Origin: Erythrobacter sp.
GTDB taxonomy: Bacteria; Pseudomonadota; Alphaproteobacteria; Sphingomonadales; Sphingomonadaceae
Assembly: GCA_024642335.1 (NCBI GenBank)
Contig: JAHEBH010000010.1
Coordinates: 1 to 60,418 of the forward strand
DNA length: 60,418 bases
Direction of reading: 5' to 3'
In this document: positions 28,245 to 37,436 of the stretch, piece after piece
Numbering within the stretch: the stretch's first letter is position 1
Layout: every line of letters begins with the position of its first letter
The notes under the pieces: model-generated
The model's database searches: none
What the model was told of the DNA's origin: nothing
The model's input: the letters and a program-made list of their open reading frames with translations, nothing else
Made by a program: the position numbers and the translations under genes

Positions 28245-29510
28245 TCAGTCGACCTTCTTGACTACCAGCGAAGCGTTGGTGCCGCCAAACCCGAAGCTGT
28301 TGTTGAGCGCGGCACGCACTTCACGCTTCCTGGCCTGCAGCGGAACCAGGTCCACGCCTTCGGTGCCATCATCCGGCGTCTGTAGGTTGAGCGTAGGCGG
28401 AACCACCTGGTCGCGAATGGCGAGGATGCAGAAAATGCTCTCCACCGCGCCTGCACCGCCCAGAAGGTGGCCAATGGCACTCTTGGTGGAACTCATCGAA
28501 GCTCCGCCAAGGTTGTCACCAAGAACGCGCTTCACGGCCGCCAGTTCGATCGTGTCCGCCATGGTGGAGGTGCCATGCGCATTGACGTAATCGATATCGC
28601 CGGCCTCCAGCCCCGCCTTCTTCAGCGCCATGCGCATGGAGTTTTCCGCGCCCTTGCCCTCCGGATGCGGCGCGGTGACGTGATAGGCATCGCCCGACAG
28701 GCCATAACCGACCACCTCGGCATAGATCTTAGCGCCGCGCGCCTTGGCATGCTCGTACTCCTCGAGCACGACGACACCGGCGCCCTCGCCCATCACGAAA
28801 CCGTCACGGTCCTTGTCATAGGGGCGGCTGGCTTCGGTGGGGCGATCGTTCATGCTGCAATTGAGCGCACGCGCCTGGGCAAAACCGGCGATGCCGATGG
28901 GGCAAATTGTTGCCTCGGCCCCGCCCGCCAACATGATGTCGGCATCGTCATCGCGAATCATGCGCGCGGCATCGCCGATCGAATGCGCGCCCGTCGAACA
29001 GGCGGTCACGACCGCGTGATTCGGCCCCATCAGGCCGTATTTGATCGATACCTGGCCAGAGATAAGGTTGATGAGGCGTCCATGGACGAAGTGCGGCGAA
29101 ACCCGGCCCGGACCACGTTCGTGGAGGTTGACCGATTCCAGCTCGATCCCCGGCAGGCCGCCGATTCCCGAACCGATCGAGCAGCCAGCACGCAGCCTGG
29201 TCGCCTCATCCATGTCGAGAAGCCCGGCATCCTCGATCGCCTGCCCGGCTGCATCGATGCCAAAGACAATGAAGGGATCGACCTGCCGCTGGACCTTGTG
29301 GTCCACGCGCCTGTCGGGATCGAAGCCGTATTCATGATCGGCGGGCTTTACTTCCCCGGCGATCTGGCACTTCTGGTCCGACGCATCGAATTTCGTGATC
29401 GGGCCAATGCCGCTCTTCCCGGCGAGCAGATTCGCCCAGGTGGTTTCCACATCGCCACCCAAGGGGGTGACAAGGCCAAGTCCTGTTACGACCACTCGCC
29501 GCATATTCAT
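28245..29510 (-). CDS. fabF: Beta-ketoacyl-ACP synthase II (FabF)
   Basis: 421 residues with the KAS II triad: active-site Cys in VVTACSTGAHSIG, His in VNAHGTSTMADTIE and His in KSAIGHLLGGAGAVE. The N-terminus RRVVVTGLGLVTPLGG and C-terminus NNSFGFGGTNASLV are standard. It condenses malonyl-ACP with acyl-ACP during fatty acid elongation. The ATG at 29510 has GAGAG just upstream and starts at the family N-terminus; the longer frame is not needed. It lies downstream of acpP, separated by a hairpin that may act as an attenuator. Confidence 0.97.
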   Translation of the reverse strand: MNMRRVVVTGLGLVTPLGGDVETTWANLLAGKSGIGPITKFDASDQKCQIAGEVKPADHEYGFDPDRRVDHKVQRQVDPFIVFGIDAAGQAIEDAGLLDMDEATRLRAGCSIGSGIGGLPGIELESVNLHERGPGRVSPHFVHGRLINLISGQVSIKYGLMGPNHAVVTACSTGAHSIGDAARMIRDDDADIMLAGGAEATICPIGIAGFAQARALNCSMNDRPTEASRPYDKDRDGFVMGEGAGVVVLEEYEHAKARGAKIYAEVVGYGLSGDAYHVTAPHPEGKGAENSMRMALKKAGLEAGDIDYVNAHGTSTMADTIELAAVKRVLGDNLGGASMSSTKSAIGHLLGGAGAVESIFCILAIRDQVVPPTLNLQTPDDGTEGVDLVPLQARKREVRAALNNSFGFGGTNASLVVKKVD

Positions 29511-29530
29511 TCTCTCTTCCAAAATCACGA

Positions 29531-29557
29531 AAGGCCCAGCCACAATGGCTGAGCCTT
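29531..29557 (-). terminator. Hairpin between acpP and fabF, possible partial terminator
   Basis: A 12-bp stem with one G-T wobble (29531-29542 with 29546-29557) and a 3-nt loop. On the minus strand the 3' arm ends in CCTTT and continues TCGTGATTTT, a broken U-run. Leaky termination here would give more acpP than fabF message, which matches the usual excess of ACP. Confidence 0.6.
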
Positions 29558-29608
29558 CCCTCCCCGTCCGCGTATGGCGGGACCTCGCGCGAACGGGTTT
29601 ACGGGAGC

Positions 29609-29845
29609 TTAGCCCGCGTTGTCGTCGATGTACTTGTTCGCATCACCGACGGTGTTGATCTTCTCAGCCGCATCGTCGGGAATTTCGACGCCGAATTCCT
29701 CTTCGAAGGCCATCACCAGCTCGACAATGTCGAGGCTGTCTGCACCCAGATCATCGATGAAGCTTGCATCGGGCGTGACCTTGTCTTCTTCAACGCCCAG
29801 ATGCTCGACGACGATCTTCTTAACGCGGTCAGCGGTATCGCTCAT
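29609..29845 (-). CDS. acpP: Acyl carrier protein
   Basis: 78 residues, acidic, starting at [18 protein letters not shown]. The phosphopantetheine-accepting Ser is in [15 protein letters not shown]. It carries acyl chains for fatty acid and lipid synthesis. The ATG at 29845 has an AGAGGG ribosome binding site; the longer open frame upstream is spurious. It stands in front of fabF, as in most proteobacteria. Confidence 0.98.
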   Translation of the reverse strand: MSDTADRVKKIVVEHLGVEEDKVTPDASFIDDLGADSLDIVELVMAFEEEFGVEIPDDAAEKINTVGDANKYIDDNAG

Positions 29846-29921
29846 GTGGTTCCCTCTCGAAACACTTACAGGTTGGATTTGCATTCGCCCTAAAGAGTGG
29901 GGACGACGCTGGCAAGTGCAA

Positions 29922-29939
29922 GCCTGCACGGCTGCAGGC
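29922..29939 (-). terminator. Hairpin after aspS
   Basis: A 7-bp perfect stem (29922-29928 with 29933-29939) with a 4-nt loop, 17 nt beyond the aspS stop on the minus strand. No T run follows, so it may only slow polymerase or protect the 3' end. The acpP promoter must lie just past it. Confidence 0.4.
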
Positions 29940-29956
29940 ACTGTTCCTCAGCTTTG

Positions 29957-31753
29957 TTACCCTTGCCCTTCGGTTCTTGGTGGTTCGACAGTGCGAATAT
30001 GCACATCGCGCAGCTGGCGCGCGCTCACCTTTGAAGGTGCGCCCATCATCAGGTCCTGCGCCTTCTGGTTGAGCGGGAAGGCGATCACCTCGCGAATATT
30101 CGGTTCATCCGCCAGCAGCATGACGATGCGGTCGATACCCGGTGCGGAGCCGCCATGCGGCGGTGCGCCGAGCTTGAAGGCCTCGATCATGCCGGAAAAA
30201 TTCGCATCGACATCCTCGCGCGAATAGCCCGCGATTTCGAACGCCTTGTACATGATTTCCGGCTTGTGGTTCCGGATCGCGCCCGAAGAAAGTTCGTAGC
30301 CGTTGCAGACGATGTCGTACTGCCAGGCCTTGATCGACAGCGGGTCCTGCGATTCCAGCGCCTCCATCTCGCCTTGCGGCATGGAGAAGGGGTTGTGACT
30401 GAAATCGACCTTTTTCTGCTCTTCGTCATATTCGAACATCGGGAAGTCGACGATCCAGCAGAACTTGAAGCAACCCTGCTCGATCAGGCCCAGCTCTTCG
30501 CCGCAACGGATACGCGCGGCTCCGGCCAGCTTGGCCGCGTCCTTTCCCTTGCCCGCAGCGAAGAACAGGCCATCGTTTTCACCCAGGCCAAGCTCGTCAT
30601 AGAGCTTCTGCATGTTCTCGGGGCCGTGGTTCTTGGCAATCGGACCACCGAACTCGCCGCCCTTGCGAGTGACGTAGCCGAGCCCTGCAAAGCCTTCACG
30701 CTTCGACCAGTCATTCATGTCGTCGAAGAACTTGCGGCTCTTCTCATGCGTATCCGGGGCAGGAATTGCGCGCACGACACCGCCCGAACCGACAATCTTC
30801 TCGAAAATGCCAAATCCGGAAGTGGTGAAGTGATGCGACACATCGCTGATCACCAGCGGATTGCGCAGATCGGGCTTGTCGGAGCCATACTTCAGCATGG
30901 TTTCGGCATAGGGAATGCGCGGGAATGTACCTGCAGGCGTCACGCTCTTGCCGCCGGAAAACTCCTCGAAAACGCCCGCCAGCACCGGCTCGATGGCGTT
31001 GAACACGTCTTCCTGGGTAACGAAGCTCATCTCGAAGTCGAGCTGGTAGAACTCAGGGCTGCGGTCTGCACGCAGGTCTTCGTCGCGGAAGCAGGGCGCG
31101 ATCTGGAAATAACGGTCAAAACCGGCAACCATCAGCAGCTGTTTGAACATCTGCGGCGCTTGCGGCAGCGCATAGAAAGTGCCCGGGTGCAGGCGACTCG
31201 GCACGATATAGTCGCGCGCGCCTTCGGGGCTGGATGCAGCCAGGATCGGTGTCTGGAATTCGGTGAAGCCCTGGTCCTGCATCCGGCGGCGCAGGCTGCT
31301 GATCACCCTGGAACGCAGCATGATATTATTGTGAACGCGGTCACGGCGCAGGTCCACAAAGCGATACTTCATGCGCGTGTCTTCAGGGTAATCCTCTGCC
31401 GAATTCACGATCAACGGCAGTTCTTCCGCCTTGCTCTGCACTGTCACATTGCGCGCAAAAACCTCGATCTCGCCGGTCGGCAGGTTCGGATTGACCGCTG
31501 CGGGATCGCGCGCCTTCACATTGCCGTCGATGGTAACGACACTTTCCAGCCTCAGTCCATCGAGGATCGGCAAGGCGGGCGAATCCTCGTCCGCCACAAT
31601 CTGCGTGATGCCATAATGGTCGCGCAGGTCGACGAAGAGAACGCCGCCATGGTCGCGCTTGCGATGGATCCAGCCCGACAGGCGGACGGTTTCGCCGACA
31701 TTGCCCTTGTCGAGCGCGGCACAGGTGTGGGTGCGATAAGCGTGGACGGTCAT
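29957..31753 (-). CDS. aspS: Aspartate--tRNA ligase
   Basis: 598 residues. An N-terminal OB-fold anticodon-binding domain ([23 protein letters not shown]) precedes the class II catalytic core with [18 protein letters not shown] (motif 2) and [20 protein letters not shown] (motif 3). The bacterial GAD insertion lies between them. It charges tRNA-Asp. Many alphaproteobacteria use a non-discriminating form that also charges tRNA-Asn for GatCAB repair; that cannot be decided here. It starts at an ATG with a 295-bp divergent gap to rnd. Confidence 0.97.
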   Translation of the reverse strand: MTVHAYRTHTCAALDKGNVGETVRLSGWIHRKRDHGGVLFVDLRDHYGITQIVADEDSPALPILDGLRLESVVTIDGNVKARDPAAVNPNLPTGEIEVFARNVTVQSKAEELPLIVNSAEDYPEDTRMKYRFVDLRRDRVHNNIMLRSRVISSLRRRMQDQGFTEFQTPILAASSPEGARDYIVPSRLHPGTFYALPQAPQMFKQLLMVAGFDRYFQIAPCFRDEDLRADRSPEFYQLDFEMSFVTQEDVFNAIEPVLAGVFEEFSGGKSVTPAGTFPRIPYAETMLKYGSDKPDLRNPLVISDVSHHFTTSGFGIFEKIVGSGGVVRAIPAPDTHEKSRKFFDDMNDWSKREGFAGLGYVTRKGGEFGGPIAKNHGPENMQKLYDELGLGENDGLFFAAGKGKDAAKLAGAARIRCGEELGLIEQGCFKFCWIVDFPMFEYDEEQKKVDFSHNPFSMPQGEMEALESQDPLSIKAWQYDIVCNGYELSSGAIRNHKPEIMYKAFEIAGYSREDVDANFSGMIEAFKLGAPPHGGSAPGIDRIVMLLADEPNIREVIAFPLNQKAQDLMMGAPSKVSARQLRDVHIRTVEPPRTEGQG

Positions 31754-32048
31754 TGGCTTTGCGGCTTCTTTGATATACAGAATTCTCAGCGGCGGGGCTG
31801 GATGGCTCCACCTGTCTCAAGCGGCGCGCTCTAGCGCCTCGCCCGCCCCGCGTCACCCCCAGAATGCTACTTGCCTGAAGCAAGAACGCGGCCAAGCTGC
31901 AACACATTGTCCTTCAATGGTGGATTTCGGTCACATGCCGATTGGCGACAGGCCCGTTGCAAGTTAGAGGGGCACTCAGCCGGGCGAGTTTTTCGCCGAG
32001 GTGACAACTGGCCCTGTGGCCGCCGGGCGGTGAACCGCTCAAACAGAC

Positions 32049-33293
32049 ATGACGAATGAAATGAACATACTTCCCCTTATTACCAAAACCAAAGAACTGG
32101 CCGCTCTGTGCGAGAGGCTGGCAAGCAGCGAATTCGTGTGCGTCGACACCGAATTCATGCGCGAAAACACCTATTACCCCCTCCTCTGCCTGATCCAGAT
32201 CGGCAATGACAAGGAAGCCGCAGCCATCGACCCGTTGGCCGATGGCATCGACCTCCAACCGCTGCTGGATTTGCTGTGCGAGAACGAGGACGTGCTCAAG
32301 GTTTTCCATGCGGGCGGGCAGGATGTGGAAATCATCTACAACCTCACCGGCAAGACGCCGCATCCGATATTCGACACGCAGATCGCTATGATGGCCGTCA
32401 GCCAGAGCGAGCAGATCGGCTATGCCAACCTTGTTGAAAGCTGGCTGGGCAAGGTGATCGACAAGGGCGCTCGCTTTACCGACTGGAGCCGACGCCCGCT
32501 GACCGACCGGCAGATCGAATACGCCATTGGCGACGTGACATATCTTGCCAAGATATTCCCGAAGCTTCTTGAAAAACTGATGAAAACCGGACGCGGTATG
32601 TGGCTCAATGCCGAGATGGACAAGCTCGCCGATCCGTCCAATTACGCCAATGACATCCACGAGGCATGGCACCGTATTCGGGCGCCGGGACGCAATCCGG
32701 CGGTGCTGGGGCGCCTCAAGGCCCTGGCTGCCTGGCGCGAGTCCGAAGCGCAGGACAAGGACATTCCCCGCGGGCGCATCATTCGCGACGAGACTCTGGC
32801 CGACATCGCCAGCCATCCGCCCAAGAAGCAGGAAGAGCTTGCCAAGGTGCGCGGCCTTTCAAACGCGTGGAAGGAAAACGACATCGGCAAGCGGCTCATG
32901 CGCGTTCTGCGCGACGCCGAACCGCTTGCGGAAGAGGAAATGCCCGAAAAGCCCAAACGCGGTGCCCCGCTGGGCAAGGAAGGCGCGCTGGTAGCGGACC
33001 TGCTCAAGCTGCTGCTCAAGATCCGCGCGCGGGAGATCGACGTGGCATCGCGCCTGCTCACCAAATCGGACGAGCTGGAAGCGCTGGCCGCCGGTGTGCG
33101 CAAGCTCTCCGTACTCGAAGGCTGGCGTTACGAGGTGTTTGGCAAGGACGCGCTGGATCTGGTGGAGGGCAAGCTCGCTTTCGCCGTCGAGAGAGGCCGT
33201 CTCAAGATGACCCATATCGATGATGTCGCGAATGGCGCCGCCCAGGTGCATGCGGTGCTGGACGAAGCTGCAGAGGCTGAAGCAGCCGAGTGA
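32049..33293 (+). CDS. rnd: Ribonuclease D
   Basis: 414 residues. The DEDD exonuclease domain shows CVDTEFMRENTYYP (Exo I), the VFHAGGQDVEII segment (Exo II) and the YAIGDVTYLAKI segment (Exo III). An HRDC-type helical region follows (RLKALAAWRESEAQDKDIPR), as in E. coli RNase D. It trims the 3' ends of tRNA precursors. The ATG at 32049 is listed, but the ATG at 32061 (MNILPLITKT) fits the family N-terminus equally well. Its stop overlaps the GTG of oxyR by 4 nt. The 295-bp gap upstream shows no gene, only divergent promoter space with aspS. Confidence 0.95.
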   Translation: MTNEMNILPLITKTKELAALCERLASSEFVCVDTEFMRENTYYPLLCLIQIGNDKEAAAIDPLADGIDLQPLLDLLCENEDVLKVFHAGGQDVEIIYNLTGKTPHPIFDTQIAMMAVSQSEQIGYANLVESWLGKVIDKGARFTDWSRRPLTDRQIEYAIGDVTYLAKIFPKLLEKLMKTGRGMWLNAEMDKLADPSNYANDIHEAWHRIRAPGRNPAVLGRLKALAAWRESEAQDKDIPRGRIIRDETLADIASHPPKKQEELAKVRGLSNAWKENDIGKRLMRVLRDAEPLAEEEMPEKPKRGAPLGKEGALVADLLKLLLKIRAREIDVASRLLTKSDELEALAAGVRKLSVLEGWRYEVFGKDALDLVEGKLAFAVERGRLKMTHIDDVANGAAQVHAVLDEAAEAEAAE

Positions 33294-34186
33294 GCACCTA
33301 CCTGCCTACAATCAAGCAGCTGCAATATCTGGTCGCGCTGCATGAACATGGGCATTTCGGACGCGCGGCGGATAGCTGCTTTGTTTCCCAATCCACGCTT
33401 TCCGCAGGTATCCGCGAGCTGGAATCGCTGCTGGGTGTGACTTTGGTGGAACGCAGCCGCCGCGTTGTGCGCTTTACGCCGTTGGGCAACCAGGTCGTGG
33501 ACAAGGCGCACCGCCTGTTGCGCGAGGCGGAGGAGCTGTCCGACCTCGTTCAGGCCGCAGGCAAACCACTATCGGGCGAACTGCGCATGAGCGTAATTCC
33601 CACCATCGCTCCCTTCCTGCTGCCGCGCATCCTTCCGCGCCTGCGCAAGGAACGTCCGCAATTGAAGCTGTTCCTGCGCGAGGAAACGTCCGATCATGCA
33701 GTGGAATCGCTCCACCATGGCCGCGCCGATTGCGTTCTCCTGGCCCTGCCCTTCGCCACGGGCGAGGTGGAGAAGGAGCGGATCTGCGAAGACCAGCTTT
33801 ACGTTGCCTTTCCCAAGGACGATCCGCGCGATCCGCCCGAAGAAATCCCGCCAGCCATGATCGACGAAGGGCGGCTGATGCTGCTGGAGGACGGGCACTG
33901 CCTCAAGGAACACGCGCTCGCCGCCTGCAATCGCCCGGAAATGCGCGCCAGTGCCACCATGATCGGCACCAGCCTGCACACGCTGGTGCAGATGGTCGAT
34001 AACGGCCTCGGCCTCACCATGCTGCCCGAAATGGCGATTGAATCAGGCATCTTGCACGACACCAACGTTGTCGCCCGCCCGCTGAAGGGGAAGCACACCA
34101 GCCGCGAGATTGCGCTGATCTGGCGACAGAACTCGCCGAGGGCGGAGGAGTTCAGGCTGTTGGCGCAGGAACTCAGGGCGGGTTAG
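33290..34186 (+). CDS. oxyR: Hydrogen peroxide sensor OxyR-type LysR regulator
   Basis: 298 residues. An N-terminal winged helix (TIKQLQYLVALHEHGHFGRAADSCF, with FVSQSTLSAGIRELESLLG as the recognition region) is joined to a LysR effector domain. Two cysteines 9 residues apart in LLEDGHCLKEHALAACN match E. coli OxyR Cys199 and Cys208, which form the H2O2-sensing disulfide. It is expected to activate peroxide defence genes. The start is a GTG inside the rnd stop (GTGA overlap), so it is translated with rnd. No catalase or peroxidase gene lies nearby. Confidence 0.9.
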   Translation: MSTYLPTIKQLQYLVALHEHGHFGRAADSCFVSQSTLSAGIRELESLLGVTLVERSRRVVRFTPLGNQVVDKAHRLLREAEELSDLVQAAGKPLSGELRMSVIPTIAPFLLPRILPRLRKERPQLKLFLREETSDHAVESLHHGRADCVLLALPFATGEVEKERICEDQLYVAFPKDDPRDPPEEIPPAMIDEGRLMLLEDGHCLKEHALAACNRPEMRASATMIGTSLHTLVQMVDNGLGLTMLPEMAIESGILHDTNVVARPLKGKHTSREIALIWRQNSPRAEEFRLLAQELRAG

Positions 34187-34200
34187 GCTTGAACTGACCC

Positions 34201-35055
34201 ATGTCGGCTTGCGTCCAGATCCTGTTCAACCCCGAGGCTGGCACGTACTCCGCGCGGCGGATCGGAAGATTGCGCAAGGCTCTGGAAAAGGCAGGCGCGA
34301 CTACCATCATCTTCGAAAGCTCAAGCAAGTCAGGAGCGATCATAGACCCGCGGGCCACGCATCTTTGCGTTGCGGGCGGCGACGGAACGTTGCGTCATGC
34401 GATTGCTGCCCTGCGCGCCATAAATTCCAATATCCCGGTCGCACAATATCCCGCAGGGACAATCAATCTTGTTGCAAGGGAGGCTGGTTACCCCCGAAAT
34501 CCAGAAAAGTTTGCGCAGCGATTGCTGGCGTCGGCAGACCGCCTCGCTCATTACACTGCAAACTTCAATAGCGAGACTTTCCTGACCTGCGCCAGCATAG
34601 GTCCCGAGTGTCAGGCAATTTCCAACCTCTCAGCAGGCCTGAAACGCCTGATCGGTCGCTCTGCCTATGCGGTCGCCTTTCTCCAATCGCTCTTGCACTG
34701 GCGACGAGCGAAATTGAGCGTGCTAATCGATGGACGCGAACATCTTTGCGAAGCCATCTACATTGCCAAGGGCCGCTTTTTCGCCGGGCCGTGGAGCTTT
34801 GCTCCATCTGCAAAGCTGACGGATGACTTGCTTCACGTGGTCATGCTGGAGACCGCGCGCAGGCGGGAATTCTTCGCATTTGCGCTGGATATTCTGCGTG
34901 GCAGCAGGCCGAAAGGCCGCGGAATTACCGCGCTGGTGTGCCGGGATCTTTCCATCGAAAGTACGATCAACGAGGCAGTTCAGGCCGACGGTGACATCAT
35001 AGGCACTTTGCCTGCGCAGATAAGGTCCAGCGCTACTTCAATCCCGTTCGCCTGA
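34201..35055 (+). CDS. Diacylglycerol kinase family lipid kinase
   Basis: 284 residues of the bacterial DagK/YegS type. The nucleotide-binding GGDGTLRHAIAAL and the PAGTINLVARE segment are the catalytic hallmarks; the C-terminal beta-sandwich has FFAGPWSFAPSAKLTDDLLHVVM and ends near VQADGD. It should phosphorylate a lipid alcohol such as diacylglycerol, or a sphingoid base, at the membrane. No strong ribosome binding site precedes the ATG. Its stretch appears less GC-rich and uses more A/T-ending codons than the neighbours (by eye). It converges with pgsA, 11 nt apart. Confidence 0.87.
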   Translation: MSACVQILFNPEAGTYSARRIGRLRKALEKAGATTIIFESSSKSGAIIDPRATHLCVAGGDGTLRHAIAALRAINSNIPVAQYPAGTINLVAREAGYPRNPEKFAQRLLASADRLAHYTANFNSETFLTCASIGPECQAISNLSAGLKRLIGRSAYAVAFLQSLLHWRRAKLSVLIDGREHLCEAIYIAKGRFFAGPWSFAPSAKLTDDLLHVVMLETARRREFFAFALDILRGSRPKGRGITALVCRDLSIESTINEAVQADGDIIGTLPAQIRSSATSIPFA

Positions 35056-35066
35056 TGGATGGCAGG

Positions 35067-35672
35067 TCAATCCATATGCTTCAGGCCGACACGCAAATAA
35101 TCCCAGCCGGTAATGAGCGTCAGTATGGCAGCGCCCCACAGGGTGAAGAGGCCAACCGTGTGCGGGACATTGTGGATGATACCGAGTGCTTCGAAATTCC
35201 ACCAGGGCATGCCCTGCCCCAGTATCAGTGAGCCCAAAGCGATAATCTGCAAGGTGGTCTTCCATTTGGCGAGACGGCTGACCGGGATGGAAACCTGCAG
35301 CCCGCCCAGGAATTCGCGCAGGCCAGAGACGGCGATCTCCCGGATCAGGATGATCATGCCGGCAATCACGTGCGCATCGCCGACATAGGGCCCGCGCAAC
35401 ACACCCATCGCCGTGAGCACAAGGATGACGGAGGCAACCATGATCTTGTCGGCAATCGGATCGAGGAAGATGCCGAGCCTGGAAACCTTCCCGCTCTGGC
35501 GTGCAAGCATGCCGTCAAAGTAATCTGTGATGCCCATCACGGAATAGAGCGCGAAGGCGGCAAGATAGCCTATCTCCCATCCCGGCCACCACAGCAGCCC
35601 TGCAAGCAAGGGTATCATGGCGATGCGCGATAGCGTGAGGAGGTTGGGAAGCGACAGCATAGATCCAGACAC
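35067..35672 (-). CDS. pgsA: CDP-diacylglycerol--glycerol-3-phosphate 3-phosphatidyltransferase
   Basis: 201 residues with four to five membrane helices. The CDP-alcohol phosphotransferase motif is complete: TDYFDGMLARQSGKVSRLG followed by FLDPIADK (D-x2-DG-x2-AR-x8-G-x3-D-x3-D). It makes phosphatidylglycerol phosphate, the first step to PG and cardiolipin. The GTG start at 35672 is favoured over ATG 35660 because GGAG lies about 7 nt upstream of it. It is divergent from the LplT-like transporter. Confidence 0.94.
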   Translation of the reverse strand: MSGSMLSLPNLLTLSRIAMIPLLAGLLWWPGWEIGYLAAFALYSVMGITDYFDGMLARQSGKVSRLGIFLDPIADKIMVASVILVLTAMGVLRGPYVGDAHVIAGMIILIREIAVSGLREFLGGLQVSIPVSRLAKWKTTLQIIALGSLILGQGMPWWNFEALGIIHNVPHTVGLFTLWGAAILTLITGWDYLRVGLKHMD

Positions 35673-35777
35673 TTAGCTCCAAATGGCCCGGCAAAAAAGG
35701 GCGAGCTTGCTTGTTTGTCAGGCCCAGCAGGCTAAGGCTGTGATGGAGAGATACAAAAGGGTCACTGAAACAGCCTC

Positions 35778-37097
35778 ATGCTAACGTCCACCCACCTCCT
35801 CAAGCAGAGGCGATTTGCCCCACTGTTTGCGACCCAGTTGCTCAACGCGTTCAATGACAATCTCTACAAGAACGCAATGGTGCTGTTCGTGGTCTACTCG
35901 GTCTATAATTCGGCCGAGCAGGAGACCGTTTTCAGCGGGGTAGCCTCTGCGGTTTTCATCCTGCCCTTCTTCATCCTCTCCGCCCTCGCTGGCCAATTGG
36001 CTGACATGCGCGACAAGGCCGTGATCATTCGCGCGGTGAAGATGGCGGAAATCGCCATCATGTGTGTCGGCGCGATCGGCCTGGTCCTGGCCTATATGGG
36101 CTTTCTGACACACTTGCTGGCTATCCCGCTGATGATGGTCGCGCTGTTTGCCATGGGCGTGCACTCCACATTCTTCGGCCCGATCAAATATGCGATCCTG
36201 CCGCAGCACCTGGAGCGGCACGAGGTTCTGGCCGGCACCGGCATGGTGGAGGCGGGAACCTATATCGCCATCATGGCGGGAACGATCCTTGCGGGATTTA
36301 TCGAGGTGGAAGTGGCCGCCGTGCTGGTTATCGCGATTGCAGTAATCGGCTACCTGACCAGCCGCAGCGTTCCCCCTGCTCCTCCGATGATCAAGGCGGA
36401 GCCGATCGACCTGCATATCATTCGCGCATCTTTCACGCTCATCCGCAATACCTGCCACTATCGCGAAGTGTTCTACGCCATTCTTGCCATCAGCTTCTTC
36501 TGGGCTATCGGCACGGTGCTGTTCATCCAGTTTCCGCCTCTGGCCAAGAATGTGCTGATGGCGAGCAAGGAGGTGGCCAGCCTGTTCCTGGTAACCTTCT
36601 CCATCGGCGTGGCCGTGGGGTCGGTGGCGATCAATGCCATGCTCAAGGGCCAGGTCTCAGCCCGCTATGCGCCGTTCTCGGTGCTTGTTATGGGCGGTTT
36701 TGTCGCCGCATTTTATCTTGTGTGCCGCAACTGGTCCTTGCAGGTACAGGCTGGGGAATTGCTCTCGATCGGAGAATTCCTCGCCCAGCCCCTAGCCCCG
36801 CTGGTGCTTTTTGCCTTGCTGATGATCGCCATTTCAGGCGGCATGTTCGTGGTGCCGCTCTATGCCTTTCTCACCACCAAGGTCGATCCTTCCGAAGCAT
36901 CGCGCACGGTAGCGGCGAACAATATCGTCAATTCCGGAGCTATGGTGATTGGTTCGCTTGTGGCACTGGGCCTCAGCGCCATCGGCGTGCCGCTGGTGGA
37001 GCAACTGCTGCTCAGCGCGATAATGTGCCTGGTGTCTGCATGGCTGGGGTACCGACTATACGCGGCGGAGAAAGCGGAACAGGCCGTGGCCGAATAG
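35778..37097 (+). CDS. MFS transporter, LplT (lysophospholipid transporter)-like
   Basis: 439 residues, 12 predicted membrane helices. The N-terminal FAPLFATQLLNAFNDNLYKNA and the FFGPIKYAILPQHL segment are typical of the LplT branch of the major facilitator superfamily, in which members flip lysophospholipids to the inner leaflet for re-acylation. E. coli LplT is paired with Aas acyltransferase; no such acyltransferase is here, so the substrate is tentative. It sits next to pgsA and a lipid kinase, in keeping with a lipid-related role. Confidence 0.85.
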   Translation: MLTSTHLLKQRRFAPLFATQLLNAFNDNLYKNAMVLFVVYSVYNSAEQETVFSGVASAVFILPFFILSALAGQLADMRDKAVIIRAVKMAEIAIMCVGAIGLVLAYMGFLTHLLAIPLMMVALFAMGVHSTFFGPIKYAILPQHLERHEVLAGTGMVEAGTYIAIMAGTILAGFIEVEVAAVLVIAIAVIGYLTSRSVPPAPPMIKAEPIDLHIIRASFTLIRNTCHYREVFYAILAISFFWAIGTVLFIQFPPLAKNVLMASKEVASLFLVTFSIGVAVGSVAINAMLKGQVSARYAPFSVLVMGGFVAAFYLVCRNWSLQVQAGELLSIGEFLAQPLAPLVLFALLMIAISGGMFVVPLYAFLTTKVDPSEASRTVAANNIVNSGAMVIGSLVALGLSAIGVPLVEQLLLSAIMCLVSAWLGYRLYAAEKAEQAVAE

Positions 37098-37109
37098 TCG
37101 CCAGGAAAA

Positions 37110-37310
37110 TCAGGCGATGAAGGCGCTGACAGCCACGAAGCCTGCTGCATAATTCGCGGCAAACTGGCGCATGTCGTTTGCATCCAGCCCGAAGTTGAGA
37201 CGCCAGGACAGGCGATTCTCCACATCGTTCGCCGCACGCCTGTTCATGGGCAGCGATACCCGGAACGGGTGGCGGGCCGATTCATCGGTAAGGACAAGTG
37301 CGCGTCTCAT
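37110..37310 (-). CDS. Small hypothetical protein (66 aa)
   Basis: A 66-residue frame in the 339-bp gap between the LplT-like gene and the ThDP enzyme. The codon use looks coding. The N-terminal half is basic (ESARHPFRVSLPMNRRAAN) and the end is hydrophobic (QFAANYAAGFVAVSAFIA), so it may touch the membrane. No ribosome binding site precedes the ATG. A CtrA-like sequence (TTAA-N7-GTAA at 37322-37336) lies just upstream. It resembles short lineage-specific proteins and has no known function. The remaining 126 bp up to 37437 show no gene. Confidence 0.5.
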   Translation of the reverse strand: MRRALVLTDESARHPFRVSLPMNRRAANDVENRLSWRLNFGLDANDMRQFAANYAAGFVAVSAFIA

Positions 37311-37436
37311 GGGAGCGAGTGTTAACAGTTTGGTAACCTTTGCCCAGCGCAGATTTTGTTAATGTCCACAGTCGGGACATTTACGATATCGAAGGTCGAT
37401 TGCCGCGCGCTGTTACACGCGCTAGTGAATGATTTC

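Noticed and set aside
30155-31834. 559-aa plus-strand open frame opposite aspS
   Set aside because: It is the antisense shadow of a universally conserved synthetase.
37322-37336. CtrA binding site as a firm annotation
   Set aside because: TTAA-N7-GTAA has one mismatch and no supporting data, so it is mentioned only as a lead.
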